Shown piece after piece: positions 35,593-42,018 of a DNA stretch of 64,000 nt. Source of the DNA: Lewinellaceae bacterium (GTDB lineage Bacteria; Bacteroidota; Bacteroidia; Chitinophagales; Saprospiraceae). Both the position numbers and the translations under genes were made by a program. The notes beneath the pieces are model-generated. The model ran no database searches, was not told the origin of the DNA, and saw nothing but the letters and a program-made list of their open reading frames with translations. Every line of letters starts with the position of its first letter. The stretch's first letter is position 1. Location: contig JACJYD010000004.1 of NCBI GenBank assembly GCA_020636275.1, forward strand, positions 124,001-188,000, given 5' to 3'.

Positions 35593-36351
35593 ATGAACAA
35601 GATTCTAGTTTTAGTTCTAACACTTGCTATTATTTTGATTTGGTTCAGCTCATATCAAGTCATGATCCATATTTTTCCAACTGGCGAAAGAGGGGAAGTT
35701 GGAGAAATGTTTGGAGCGATTGAATCACTTTTTTCAGGTCTGGCATTAGCGGGAGTAATTGTCACAATTTATCTTCAACAAAAAGCAAATGTGAGCCAAA
35801 CATTTGATAATTCATTTTTCCATCTTCTCGCATTTTATAACCAAATTATTTCAGAAGCACGATTTATGGATGGTGTTGAGTCAGGGGGTACCTCTCAGGG
35901 ACGTAGAGCATTTCTCACCTTTCATCAAACCCTAGAAAAGGAATATAACAAAGAAAAGTCGAGGTTAAATGAAAAAATTCAAGACCTTGAAGTAGGGAGC
36001 CAAGAATGGATTTCAGCCTATCGAGAATATTTAAGTGACAATTTCGTTTATTTGTTTTTGGAAAAATATAAAGAACACCAGGCTGCGTTTGGTCATTATG
36101 TCCGAACAGCACACGAAATCCTTAAATTTATTGAAAATAGCAACCTAAAAAGATCCAAACGCCAGGATTATGCAAATATTTTTAGAGCACAACTATCTTC
36201 ACACGAACTACTCTTTCTGTATTATGAGGTAATAATTGAATTCAAAAAAGAATTCAATCCGCTAGAAAGAGAATATAACCTATTAAAATACTTACCCAGA
36301 CATTTGATCATTGATGAAAACCTGTTAAAAATTTACAATCCCGACAAATAA
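35593..36351 (+). CDS. putAbiC-like abortive-infection membrane protein
   Basis: A 252-residue protein with two N-terminal membrane helices (MNKILVLVLTLAIILIWFSS and FSGLALAGVIVTIYLQQ). A cytoplasmic helical domain follows, with FDNSFFHLLAFYNQII, then a late DYANIFRAQLSSHELLFLYY. That combination, with the FG(A/F) … LFSGLA lead and the RAQLS-x-x-EL box, is typical of the 'putative phage abortive infection protein' family. Such proteins are thought to kill or halt infected cells, but the trigger is unknown. It stands alone and AT-rich. Confidence 0.75.
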   Translation: MNKILVLVLTLAIILIWFSSYQVMIHIFPTGERGEVGEMFGAIESLFSGLALAGVIVTIYLQQKANVSQTFDNSFFHLLAFYNQIISEARFMDGVESGGTSQGRRAFLTFHQTLEKEYNKEKSRLNEKIQDLEVGSQEWISAYREYLSDNFVYLFLEKYKEHQAAFGHYVRTAHEILKFIENSNLKRSKRQDYANIFRAQLSSHELLFLYYEVIIEFKKEFNPLEREYNLLKYLPRHLIIDENLLKIYNPDK

Positions 36352-36469
36352 CCTTTTTGGGAAATTTTTCAATGCGTAGGACAGAAGAAACTCAGAAACT
36401 GGGCAGGTTATGTTTGATATTCTCCAGGCCAAATTGTAAGAAGGAAGCAAATTGGACAAAGTGTATGTA

Positions 36470-36614
36470 ACCTATCAAACTCGACGCCAATAAAGAATGG
36501 TGGTATTGACAACATGAGGAAGTGCAATCCTCCTGCGAGCAGGCTTTGCTGCTGGAAGGAGAGAACAGGATCTCGGAGAGGTACAGAGAGAAGAAAGGCG
36601 AGAAAATAGATTAG
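36470..36614 (+). pseudogene. Decayed copy of the DUF1016-partner gene
   Basis: Translation in one frame gives IKLDANKEWWY, then TGA at 36507-36509, then QHEEVQSS and ALLLEGENRISERY, ending at TAG 36612-36614. It matches the middle of the intact gene at 40107 (HLKLDANKEWWYGQHEEVRS … LLLAGENRISEEY), whose GGA codon is changed to TGA here. The 5' end is missing. It lies in an otherwise gene-free 425-bp stretch (36352-36776) whose remaining part holds only a dispersed repeat. Confidence 0.85.
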
Positions 36615-36626
36615 GCATTTTCCTGT

Positions 36627-36713
36627 TTTTCTTTCCAAAACCGTGTTGCTATTCCGTTGCCCAACCCACCCAATCAACTAACAACCAACCCCTTACACTT
36701 TCTGTATTGGAAA
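36627..36713. repeat. Dispersed direct repeat, left copy
   Basis: About 87 bp (…CCAAAACCGTGTTGC … AACCAACCCCTTACACTTTC … TATTGGAAAATAT) recur with ~85-90% identity and in the same direction at 38711-38797. The two copies bracket a 2-kb segment holding a DUF4240 gene and the HTH-PIN pair. This copy lies just before the second DUF4240 gene. Confidence 0.85.
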
Positions 36714-36776
36714 ATATAGGAAAAGAAAGGAATAAAAACCAATGAAAATGGGTTATTGAATTTAAACCCATCCGCC

Positions 36777-37565
36777 ATGACCGATAACGAAAAGGGAAAG
36801 AATCTGCACGACCGAGCCTGCAGAGGCGAATTCCTGACCGAAGAGGAAAGGCAGTTCCTGGACAGGTGGTACGCCAAAATGGACTTGGAAGAGTCCCTGG
36901 CGCTGGGCTTTCCCAACCGGATTAGCGTTCCTCTGGCGCATGTAAACGAGGCCTTCATTCAAGCCCTCAGGGAAAAATACTCCGGCAACATCCGGTTGGA
37001 TATCCAGATCGTCGATCTGAGCGATGCGCCCTCTTTCACCGAGGAAGACTTCTGGAGCATCATCGATCAGGTCGTAGCGGATGAAGATACAGGAGAAGAG
37101 GTCCTGGAAGCTGCGGTGAATACGCTGTCTGAACGTCCTGTCAGCCACATTTACCTGTTTGAAGACAGGCTGGCAGAAAAGCTCTTTTTGCTCGATACGG
37201 AAGCCCATGCCCGGGCGGCATTTCCCGACAGCCCTATTTCGGCAGATGGTTTTTTATATGCCCGCGCAGCAGTGGTCGCCGGCGGCAAATCGCGTTATGA
37301 AGCCATTTTGAATGATCCCTCCCTGATGCCTGTGGACGAAGGCTTCGAGGCTTTGCTCTCCCTTGCAGGGAAAGCGTTTCAGAAGAGGACGGGGGAGGAA
37401 TTTCAGTATATTCCGATTAGGTGCTATGAAACCTTCTCCAATCCGGATGGATGGAGGGAAACGTGGTGGGAGGGTTTTGATTTCTTTCAATCTGCCGGGC
37501 TCTTCAAAGACCGCGCAGCCAATGCTGACCAAATCAGGAAAGAAGCCTGGCGCTCTAATAGATGA
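36777..37565 (+). CDS. DUF4240 domain protein (second paralogue)
   Basis: A 262-residue protein from ATG 36777. The first ~45 residues (DRACRGEFLTEEERQFLDRW) are an extra helical lead. The middle repeats the DUF4240 pattern (SFTEEDFWSIIDQVVADED, then LFEDRLAEKLFLLDTEAHAR) and closes RCYETFSNPDGW, as in the paralogue at 34477 (PISYETYANEAGW). The upstream 30 bp (AATATAGGAAAAGAAAGGAAT) are shared with that paralogue, so the leader was duplicated too. The C-terminal ~30 residues are extra. Function is unknown. Confidence 0.7.
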   Translation: MTDNEKGKNLHDRACRGEFLTEEERQFLDRWYAKMDLEESLALGFPNRISVPLAHVNEAFIQALREKYSGNIRLDIQIVDLSDAPSFTEEDFWSIIDQVVADEDTGEEVLEAAVNTLSERPVSHIYLFEDRLAEKLFLLDTEAHARAAFPDSPISADGFLYARAAVVAGGKSRYEAILNDPSLMPVDEGFEALLSLAGKAFQKRTGEEFQYIPIRCYETFSNPDGWRETWWEGFDFFQSAGLFKDRAANADQIRKEAWRSNR

Positions 37566-37631
37566 TCTAAACGCTCCTCATAGCAGTCATCATTTCCTCC
37601 ATTCTCTTGAAACTATTGTTTCGTTTGTTTC

Positions 37632-37660
37632 GTTTATTAAGTATCTTCGTCTTAATAAAC
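37632..37660 (+). promoter_or_regulatory. Operator around the -7 box of the HTH-PIN operon
   Basis: A perfect 10-bp inverted repeat, GTTTATTAAG at 37632-37641 and CTTAATAAAC at 37651-37660, encloses TATCTTCG, which is a near match to TAnnTTTG. A TTTG at 37623-37626 would be the -33 element. Binding by the HTH antitoxin would cover the promoter, the usual autoregulation of such pairs. Confidence 0.6.
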
Positions 37661-37670
37661 CTTTCATCGC

Positions 37671-38120
37671 ATGGAAACCGTCGTAGAAAAGCCCACGAAA
37701 AATGACCAGAAGGTCGCCCAAAAATCACTGGATTCCATTTCAAAAATTTCCGGGTCTCTCAAAGGAGATACCGTAGGTGTGGAAATCAGTGGCGATGGTT
37801 CCGTGCATCTGGAACTTCCGGCGAAAGTCTTCAAATTGCTCCGGGTCATCCTCGCCAATATGGCCGAAGGAAAATCCATCTCCCTCATACCAGCAGAAAC
37901 AGAACTGAGCACGCAACAAGCTGCGGATATCCTCCAGGTATCGCGCCCCCACCTGGTCAAGCTCCTTGAATCGGGCAAGATCCCTTTCAAGAAGGTTGGA
38001 AAGCATCGCAGAGTGCTTTTGGAGGACCTGGTGAAATATATGCGCGTCTTCCAGCTCGAACGAGAGAAAGCATTGCAGGAACTGGCCGATCAGGCACAGG
38101 AACTGGATATGGGATATTGA
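37671..38120 (+). CDS. HTH antitoxin (excisionase-like helix-turn-helix)
   Basis: A 149-residue protein. The N-terminal half has beta-strand character (SLKGDTVGVEISGDGSVHLE). The middle is a helix-turn-helix of the excisionase/MerR type (LSTQQAADILQVSRPHLVKL, then KIPFKKVGKHRRVLLEDL), and the end is helical. It starts 10 bp downstream of the palindromic operator and is followed by a PIN-domain gene after 11 bp. That order and spacing fit a toxin-antitoxin operon in which the HTH protein binds the operator. Confidence 0.8.
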   Translation: METVVEKPTKNDQKVAQKSLDSISKISGSLKGDTVGVEISGDGSVHLELPAKVFKLLRVILANMAEGKSISLIPAETELSTQQAADILQVSRPHLVKLLESGKIPFKKVGKHRRVLLEDLVKYMRVFQLEREKALQELADQAQELDMGY

Positions 38121-38131
38121 TGGTAAAGTAA

Positions 38132-38695
38132 ATGGATCGATCTACAGCCATACTGGATGCCTGTGTGCTCTACCCTGCGCCTTTGAGGGACTTGCTCCTG
38201 AATCTGGGTGCAAACGGCTTGTTCATTCCAAAATGGTCTGAAATAATCCAGTCGGAATGGACTAAAAATCTTTTGGATAACCGTCCGGATCTTTCCTCCG
38301 ACAAGCTGCAGCGGACGGTTGACCTGATGAACACGGCCTTCCCCGATGCCAACGTGGAGGGCTTTGAAGATCTGGTACAAGGATTAAAACTCCCGGACCC
38401 AGGAGATCATCACGTGCTGGCCGCCGCAATCCGATGCAAAGCGGATGTTATTGTAACCAGCAACCTACAGGATTTCCCCGTCGATTACCTGACAGGATTT
38501 GACTTGGAAGCCCTCCACCCCGATAGCTTCATTTGCAACCTGATTGACCAAGACCCAGAAGCCTGCCTCAAGGCACTCAATGAACAGGCAGGACGTCTCA
38601 GGAACCCTCCTCAAACAGTATTGGATGTTCTTGGTCACCTGGAGAAGAATGGTTTGGAAGAAGCGGTTCGACGCTACAGAGCGCTTTTGAGGTAG
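38132..38695 (+). CDS. PIN-domain toxin
   Basis: A 187-residue PIN-domain nuclease. The four acidic positions are seen at AILDACVLYP (first Asp), SEIIQSEW (Glu), LPDPGDHHVLAAAI (Asp pair) and TSNLQDFP (Asp). Enzymes of this kind cut RNA with Mg2+, often tRNA or mRNA. It is the second gene of an HTH-PIN operon. It is intact in length, including the extra C-terminal helix (NPPQTVLDVLGHLE) seen in this subgroup. Confidence 0.85.
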   Translation: MDRSTAILDACVLYPAPLRDLLLNLGANGLFIPKWSEIIQSEWTKNLLDNRPDLSSDKLQRTVDLMNTAFPDANVEGFEDLVQGLKLPDPGDHHVLAAAIRCKADVIVTSNLQDFPVDYLTGFDLEALHPDSFICNLIDQDPEACLKALNEQAGRLRNPPQTVLDVLGHLEKNGLEEAVRRYRALLR

Positions 38696-38710
38696 AAGAT
38701 TACCTTTCCA

Positions 38711-38797
38711 TTTTTGCCCAAAACCCTGTTGCCATTCCGTTGCTCCGCCCACCCAATTAACTAATAACCAACCCCTTACACTTTCTGTATTGGAAAG
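38711..38797. repeat. Dispersed direct repeat, right copy
   Basis: This copy of the repeat at 36627-36713 starts 15 bp after the PIN stop codon. The remaining 204 bp up to the next gene hold an A/T-rich hairpin at 38911-38934 (TTTTTGTTTT/AAAACAAAAA) that overlaps a TATTTTTG -7 match at 38909-38916. No gene is seen in the 38696-39001 gap. Confidence 0.8.
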
Positions 38798-39001
38798 TAG
38801 ATTGTTAAACCCATGATTCGTGTAATTGTTTTGATTCATCTGATTTCAATCAGGGCAATCAACTCAATCACATAAATCACAGTTCAGACAACCACTCCAT
38901 GAGCTGAATATTTTTGTTTTAAAAAAAACAAAAAATTGCATCACTTTTCCAAAACCCCTATCTTCGTCCCTGAACGGCCCCCTCAAAAAACCATTTTGCG
39001 T

Positions 39002-40105
39002 ATGACTCATTTTCCAATCTCCTACCCCGCCCTATCTGTGCGGCGCACATCTGACGCGATCTTTCTTTTCCGCGAAGATCCACCTGTCTATGACACCGGC
39101 GGACTGAGCCATGCGTTCCTCCACGAAATCCGCGATATGCTGCAACAAGCACGGCAGCGAGCCTATGCCGCCGTCAATTTCACCATGGTGGAAACCTATT
39201 GGCAAATAGGCCGACGGATCGTAGAGGAGGAACAGCACGGCAAGGAACGCGCTGACTATGGCTCCTTCCTGATCCGCGAACTGTCCAAAAACTTGAGCGA
39301 GGAATTCGGGAAGGGATTCTCAGTGGCTAACCTTTGGAATTTCAGGCAGTTTTACCTCACCTTTCCGGATGTCGGAAAAAGCTACACACTGTGTAGAGAA
39401 TTGACTTGGTCGCACTTTCGCCTCATCATGCGCCTGGAAAGTCCCGCAGCCAGGGAATACTATATCCGGGAAGCTGCCGACCAGATGTGGAGCGTTCGCC
39501 AGCTCGAACGAAACATCCGGTCTCACTCCTACGAACGGTTACTTAAGGACCCCAGCCCAGCCAATCCGGCCGGCGCCGAAACCCAAACCCCGGCCGACTT
39601 CATCAAAGATCCCTACGTGCTCGAATTCCTGAACATTCGGGAGATAACCACTCATCTTGAAAAAGGACTCGAATCTGCCCTGATCGATAACCTGCAACAT
39701 TTTATGCTGGAACTGGGTAAAGGGTTCGCTTTCGTCGGTCGGCAATTCGGGATCAGCTCTGAAACTTCCCATTTTTACATCGACCTGGTCTTCTACAACT
39801 ACTTCCTGAAATGCTTTGTGCTGGTCGACCTCAAAACGGGTAAACTGTCCCACCAGGATATCGGGCAGATCGACATGTACGTCCGCATGTTCGACGACCT
39901 GAAACGGCTGCCGGGCGATAACCCGACCGTGGGGATCATTCTCTGCGAAAGCAAAGACGAAACGGTAGCGAGGTACTCCGTCCTGCACGGCAGCGAACAA
40001 CTTTTCGCCTCCAAGTACCGGACCGTGTTGCCGACTGAAGAAGAGCTCGCCGCAGAACTGCACCGCGAAAGAAAGCTGTTGTCAGAACAAAAGAAAAAGC
40101 ATTGA
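39002..40105 (+). CDS. DUF1016/YhcG-type PD-(D/E)xK nuclease
   Basis: A 367-residue protein (ATG 39002). The N-terminal helical DUF1016 domain (YAAVNFTMVETYWQIGRRIV, then SVANLWNFRQFYLTFP) is followed by the nuclease core YIDLVFYNYFLKCFVLVDLK, a D … DxK site. YhcG proteins are implicated in defence or recombination, with a target not yet settled. An earlier TTG (38936) would extend it by 22 residues. The next gene begins 1 bp after its stop. Fragments of the same family are seen at 46187-46252. Confidence 0.9.
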   Translation: MTHFPISYPALSVRRTSDAIFLFREDPPVYDTGGLSHAFLHEIRDMLQQARQRAYAAVNFTMVETYWQIGRRIVEEEQHGKERADYGSFLIRELSKNLSEEFGKGFSVANLWNFRQFYLTFPDVGKSYTLCRELTWSHFRLIMRLESPAAREYYIREAADQMWSVRQLERNIRSHSYERLLKDPSPANPAGAETQTPADFIKDPYVLEFLNIREITTHLEKGLESALIDNLQHFMLELGKGFAFVGRQFGISSETSHFYIDLVFYNYFLKCFVLVDLKTGKLSHQDIGQIDMYVRMFDDLKRLPGDNPTVGIILCESKDETVARYSVLHGSEQLFASKYRTVLPTEEELAAELHRERKLLSEQKKKH

Positions 40106-40106
40106 A

Positions 40107-40427
40107 ATGACCATCCAACAACTCACCACCCTCCTCTCCCAATACCCGCCCGACACCCGCATCGTCTTAGCAGGCTACGAAGGCGGCTTCAACGACATCA
40201 ACATCCACAAGATCATCCACCTCAAACTGGATGCAAATAAAGAATGGTGGTATGGACAACATGAGGAAGTGCGATCCTCCGGCGAGGAGGCTTTGCTGCT
40301 GGCGGGTGAGAACAGGATCTCGGAAGAGTATTTGGGGAAGCAGGAGGAGAAGCCAGGGAAGATGCCTATGATTTCTTTCAATCTGCAGGGCTCTTCGAAG
40401 GTCGAGCGGTCGATGCGGAGCAATTGA
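40107..40427 (+). CDS. Small protein linked to DUF1016 genes
   Basis: A 106-residue protein with LTTLLSQYPPDTRIVLAGYE at the start and NEWW-like KEWWYGQHEE in the middle. The pattern 'LLxxLPPDTRVxxxGYEGG' is typical of small partners found next to YhcG-type genes. It starts one base after the nuclease stop and is surely co-translated. The last ~25 residues (ISFNLQGSSKVERSMRSN) look unlike the rest and may come from a fusion with foreign 3' DNA. A dead copy of this gene lies at 36470-36614. Confidence 0.65.
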   Translation: MTIQQLTTLLSQYPPDTRIVLAGYEGGFNDINIHKIIHLKLDANKEWWYGQHEEVRSSGEEALLLAGENRISEEYLGKQEEKPGKMPMISFNLQGSSKVERSMRSN

Positions 40428-40449
40428 GAAAGAAAAAGTCAAAGTAAAA

Positions 40450-40485
40450 TTTGACCAAATTGAAACAATTGTCAAACTATATTTG
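40450..40485 (+). promoter_or_regulatory. Promoter and operator-like palindrome before mobile-mystery A
   Basis: TATATTTG at 40478-40485 is a perfect -7 box and lies ~38 bp before the ATG at 40524. An imperfect palindrome, TTTGACCAAATTG … CAATTGTCAAA, covers 40450-40476, where a -33 TTG would fall. The HTH protein of the operon is the likely ligand. Confidence 0.5.
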
Positions 40486-40523
40486 TACTTTTGAAATTAA
40501 TTGTATACTTATACTTTGACAAA

Positions 40524-40982
40524 ATGACCAAACAAGCCCTCCTGATCCAGCAGCTCAACGCTAAAATGCTGGCTTTCGCCTCCTTGCAAAAAGTGGCGCC
40601 CCCCCCTACCGGATGGATCAAGGCAGTGCGCACCGCGCTGGGCATGACCCTGGAGCAATTAGGCAATAAGCTTTCTCTTTCCAAACAAGCGGCGCAGGCC
40701 ATCGAAAACAGGGAGAAAGAAGGTTCCCTCACCCTCAAGGCGCTCCGGGAAGCGGCTAATGCCCTGGATATGCAGCTGGTGTATGGCTTCGTGCCCAAAG
40801 ACGGCTCCCTCGACGCGCTCATCGACCGGAAAGCCCGGGAACTGGCCACGCAGATCGTCCTGCGTACTTCGCAGACCATGAAGCTCGAAGACCAGGAGAA
40901 CTCGCCCGAGCGCATCAAAAAAGCCATCGAGGAAAGAGCCAATGTCCTCAAATCCGAAATGCCGAAGATGCTATGGAATTAG
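40524..40982 (+). CDS. Mobile mystery protein A (HTH antitoxin-like)
   Basis: A 152-residue protein from ATG 40524. A Cro/C1-type HTH is clear at ~residues 43-75 (LGMTLEQLGNKLSLSKQAAQ, then EGSLTLKALREAANALDMQL). Length and context match TIGR02612, 'mobile mystery protein A', which is always followed by a Fic-family protein B. It most likely represses the pair and may act as antitoxin. It overlaps protein B by 10 bp. Confidence 0.85.
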   Translation: MTKQALLIQQLNAKMLAFASLQKVAPPPTGWIKAVRTALGMTLEQLGNKLSLSKQAAQAIENREKEGSLTLKALREAANALDMQLVYGFVPKDGSLDALIDRKARELATQIVLRTSQTMKLEDQENSPERIKKAIEERANVLKSEMPKMLWN

Positions 40983-41569
40983 ACTTTGGATACATTTACG
41001 GACAAACGCCCCTCGATGAGGAGGAAAAGGATGGATTGCTCATTCCTGCAATCGCCACACGTGGCGAACTTGACGAATTTGAACAGCAAAACATCGAAAA
41101 AGCCATACAATGGTTGCTCGTACGGAATTTCAAGGCAGAAACGATCCTCACCGAAGCCTTCGTGCGCAATGTACACAAGCGCATGTATGGAAACGTGTGG
41201 GCATGGGCAGGTGATTTTCGGAAGACAGATAAGAACATCGGCACCGACAAATGACAGATTCCCGTTGCCCTCAGAACTTTGCTCGACGATACCATCTATT
41301 GGACAGCACATCAAACCCTTCCTCCTGACGAGATTGCTGTACGGTTCAAACACCGCATCGTCAGCATCCACTGTTTCCCCAACGGAAACGGCCGGCATAG
41401 CCGTCTGATGGCCGATATCATCATCGAAAAGATCTTCAAACAGCCGGTATTCTCCTGGGGCGCAGCCGACCTGGTCAAAAAAAGCGATGCCCGGACAACC
41501 TACCTCCAGGCACTAAAAGCCGCAGATGCGGGCGACATTGGCCTCTTGCTGGCATTCGCCCGGTCTTGA
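40973..41569 (+). pseudogene. Mobile mystery protein B (Fic family) broken by one nonsense codon
   Basis: The whole 198-codon length of the family is present in one frame, but codon 94 is TGA (41252-41254) where family members have Trp (…TDK-W-QIPVALR…), so TGG to TGA is the simplest change. The upstream part (YGNVWAWAGDFRKTDKNIG) and the Fic site downstream (HCFPNGNGRHSRL) are both intact; the latter would AMPylate or otherwise modify a target. As written, the product stops before the Fic motif, so the toxin is inactive unless the stop is suppressed or re-initiation occurs (TTG 41279). Confidence 0.88.
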
Positions 41570-41730
41570 TTTATTTCCGAATCCCGTACAAACAACCCTC
41601 GCGGTTGTCCGCTAAGATCAAAGCGGAAAAAAGCGAGAATATTGATAAGAAACTGATTTTTGCCGCTTTTTTGTGCTACCCCAAATTCTCCCTATTTTGA
41701 ACGCCGGCTGGCCCCCCAAAAAGGAAAGCC

Positions 41731-41919
41731 GTGAAATTCAATCCAAAGATCCACCATCGCCGCAGCATCCGCTTGCGGGGCTACGATTACAGCCGGGGCG
41801 GGGCGTATTTCATCACCAGTTGTACAAAAGACAGGCGACACCTATTTGGAAAGATCAGAAATGGGGAAATGATCCTGAATGCATTCGGGCAAATCGCCCA
41901 CTCGGTGAAGACCCTGTAA
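41731..41919 (+). pseudogene. Truncated REP-associated tyrosine (Y1) transposase
   Basis: From GTG 41731 the frame reads HHRRSIRLRGYDYSRGGAYF, then FGKIRNGEMILNAFGQIA, the start of RAYT/IS200-like Y1 transposases. It then stops after ~62 residues (HSVKTL). The catalytic HUH and tyrosine part is missing. These genes are usually near REP palindromes, which are frequent in this window. Confidence 0.75.
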
Positions 41920-41967
41920 GTCTTCTCCCCCCCCCCGGCGTTCAGGTGCTTTTGAAAGAAAAGAAAA

Positions 41968-41998
41968 GGCGGGTAACAGACCAATCCATTACCCGCTT
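41968..41998 (-). terminator. Hairpin terminator of the PKD/sorting-domain gene
   Basis: GCGGGTAA (41969-41976) and TTACCCGC (41989-41996) form an 8-bp stem with a 12-nt loop. On the minus strand it is followed by CCTTTTCTTTTC, a T-rich tail. It lies 22 bp past the stop of the minus-strand gene at 42019. Confidence 0.7.
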
Positions 41999-42018
41999 TC
42001 ACTTTGAACGGTAGTGGC

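Noticed and set aside
41252..41254. TGA in the Fic gene as a selenocysteine codon
   Set aside because: The family has Trp at this position, no SECIS-like hairpin is evident, and a simple TGG-to-TGA change explains it.
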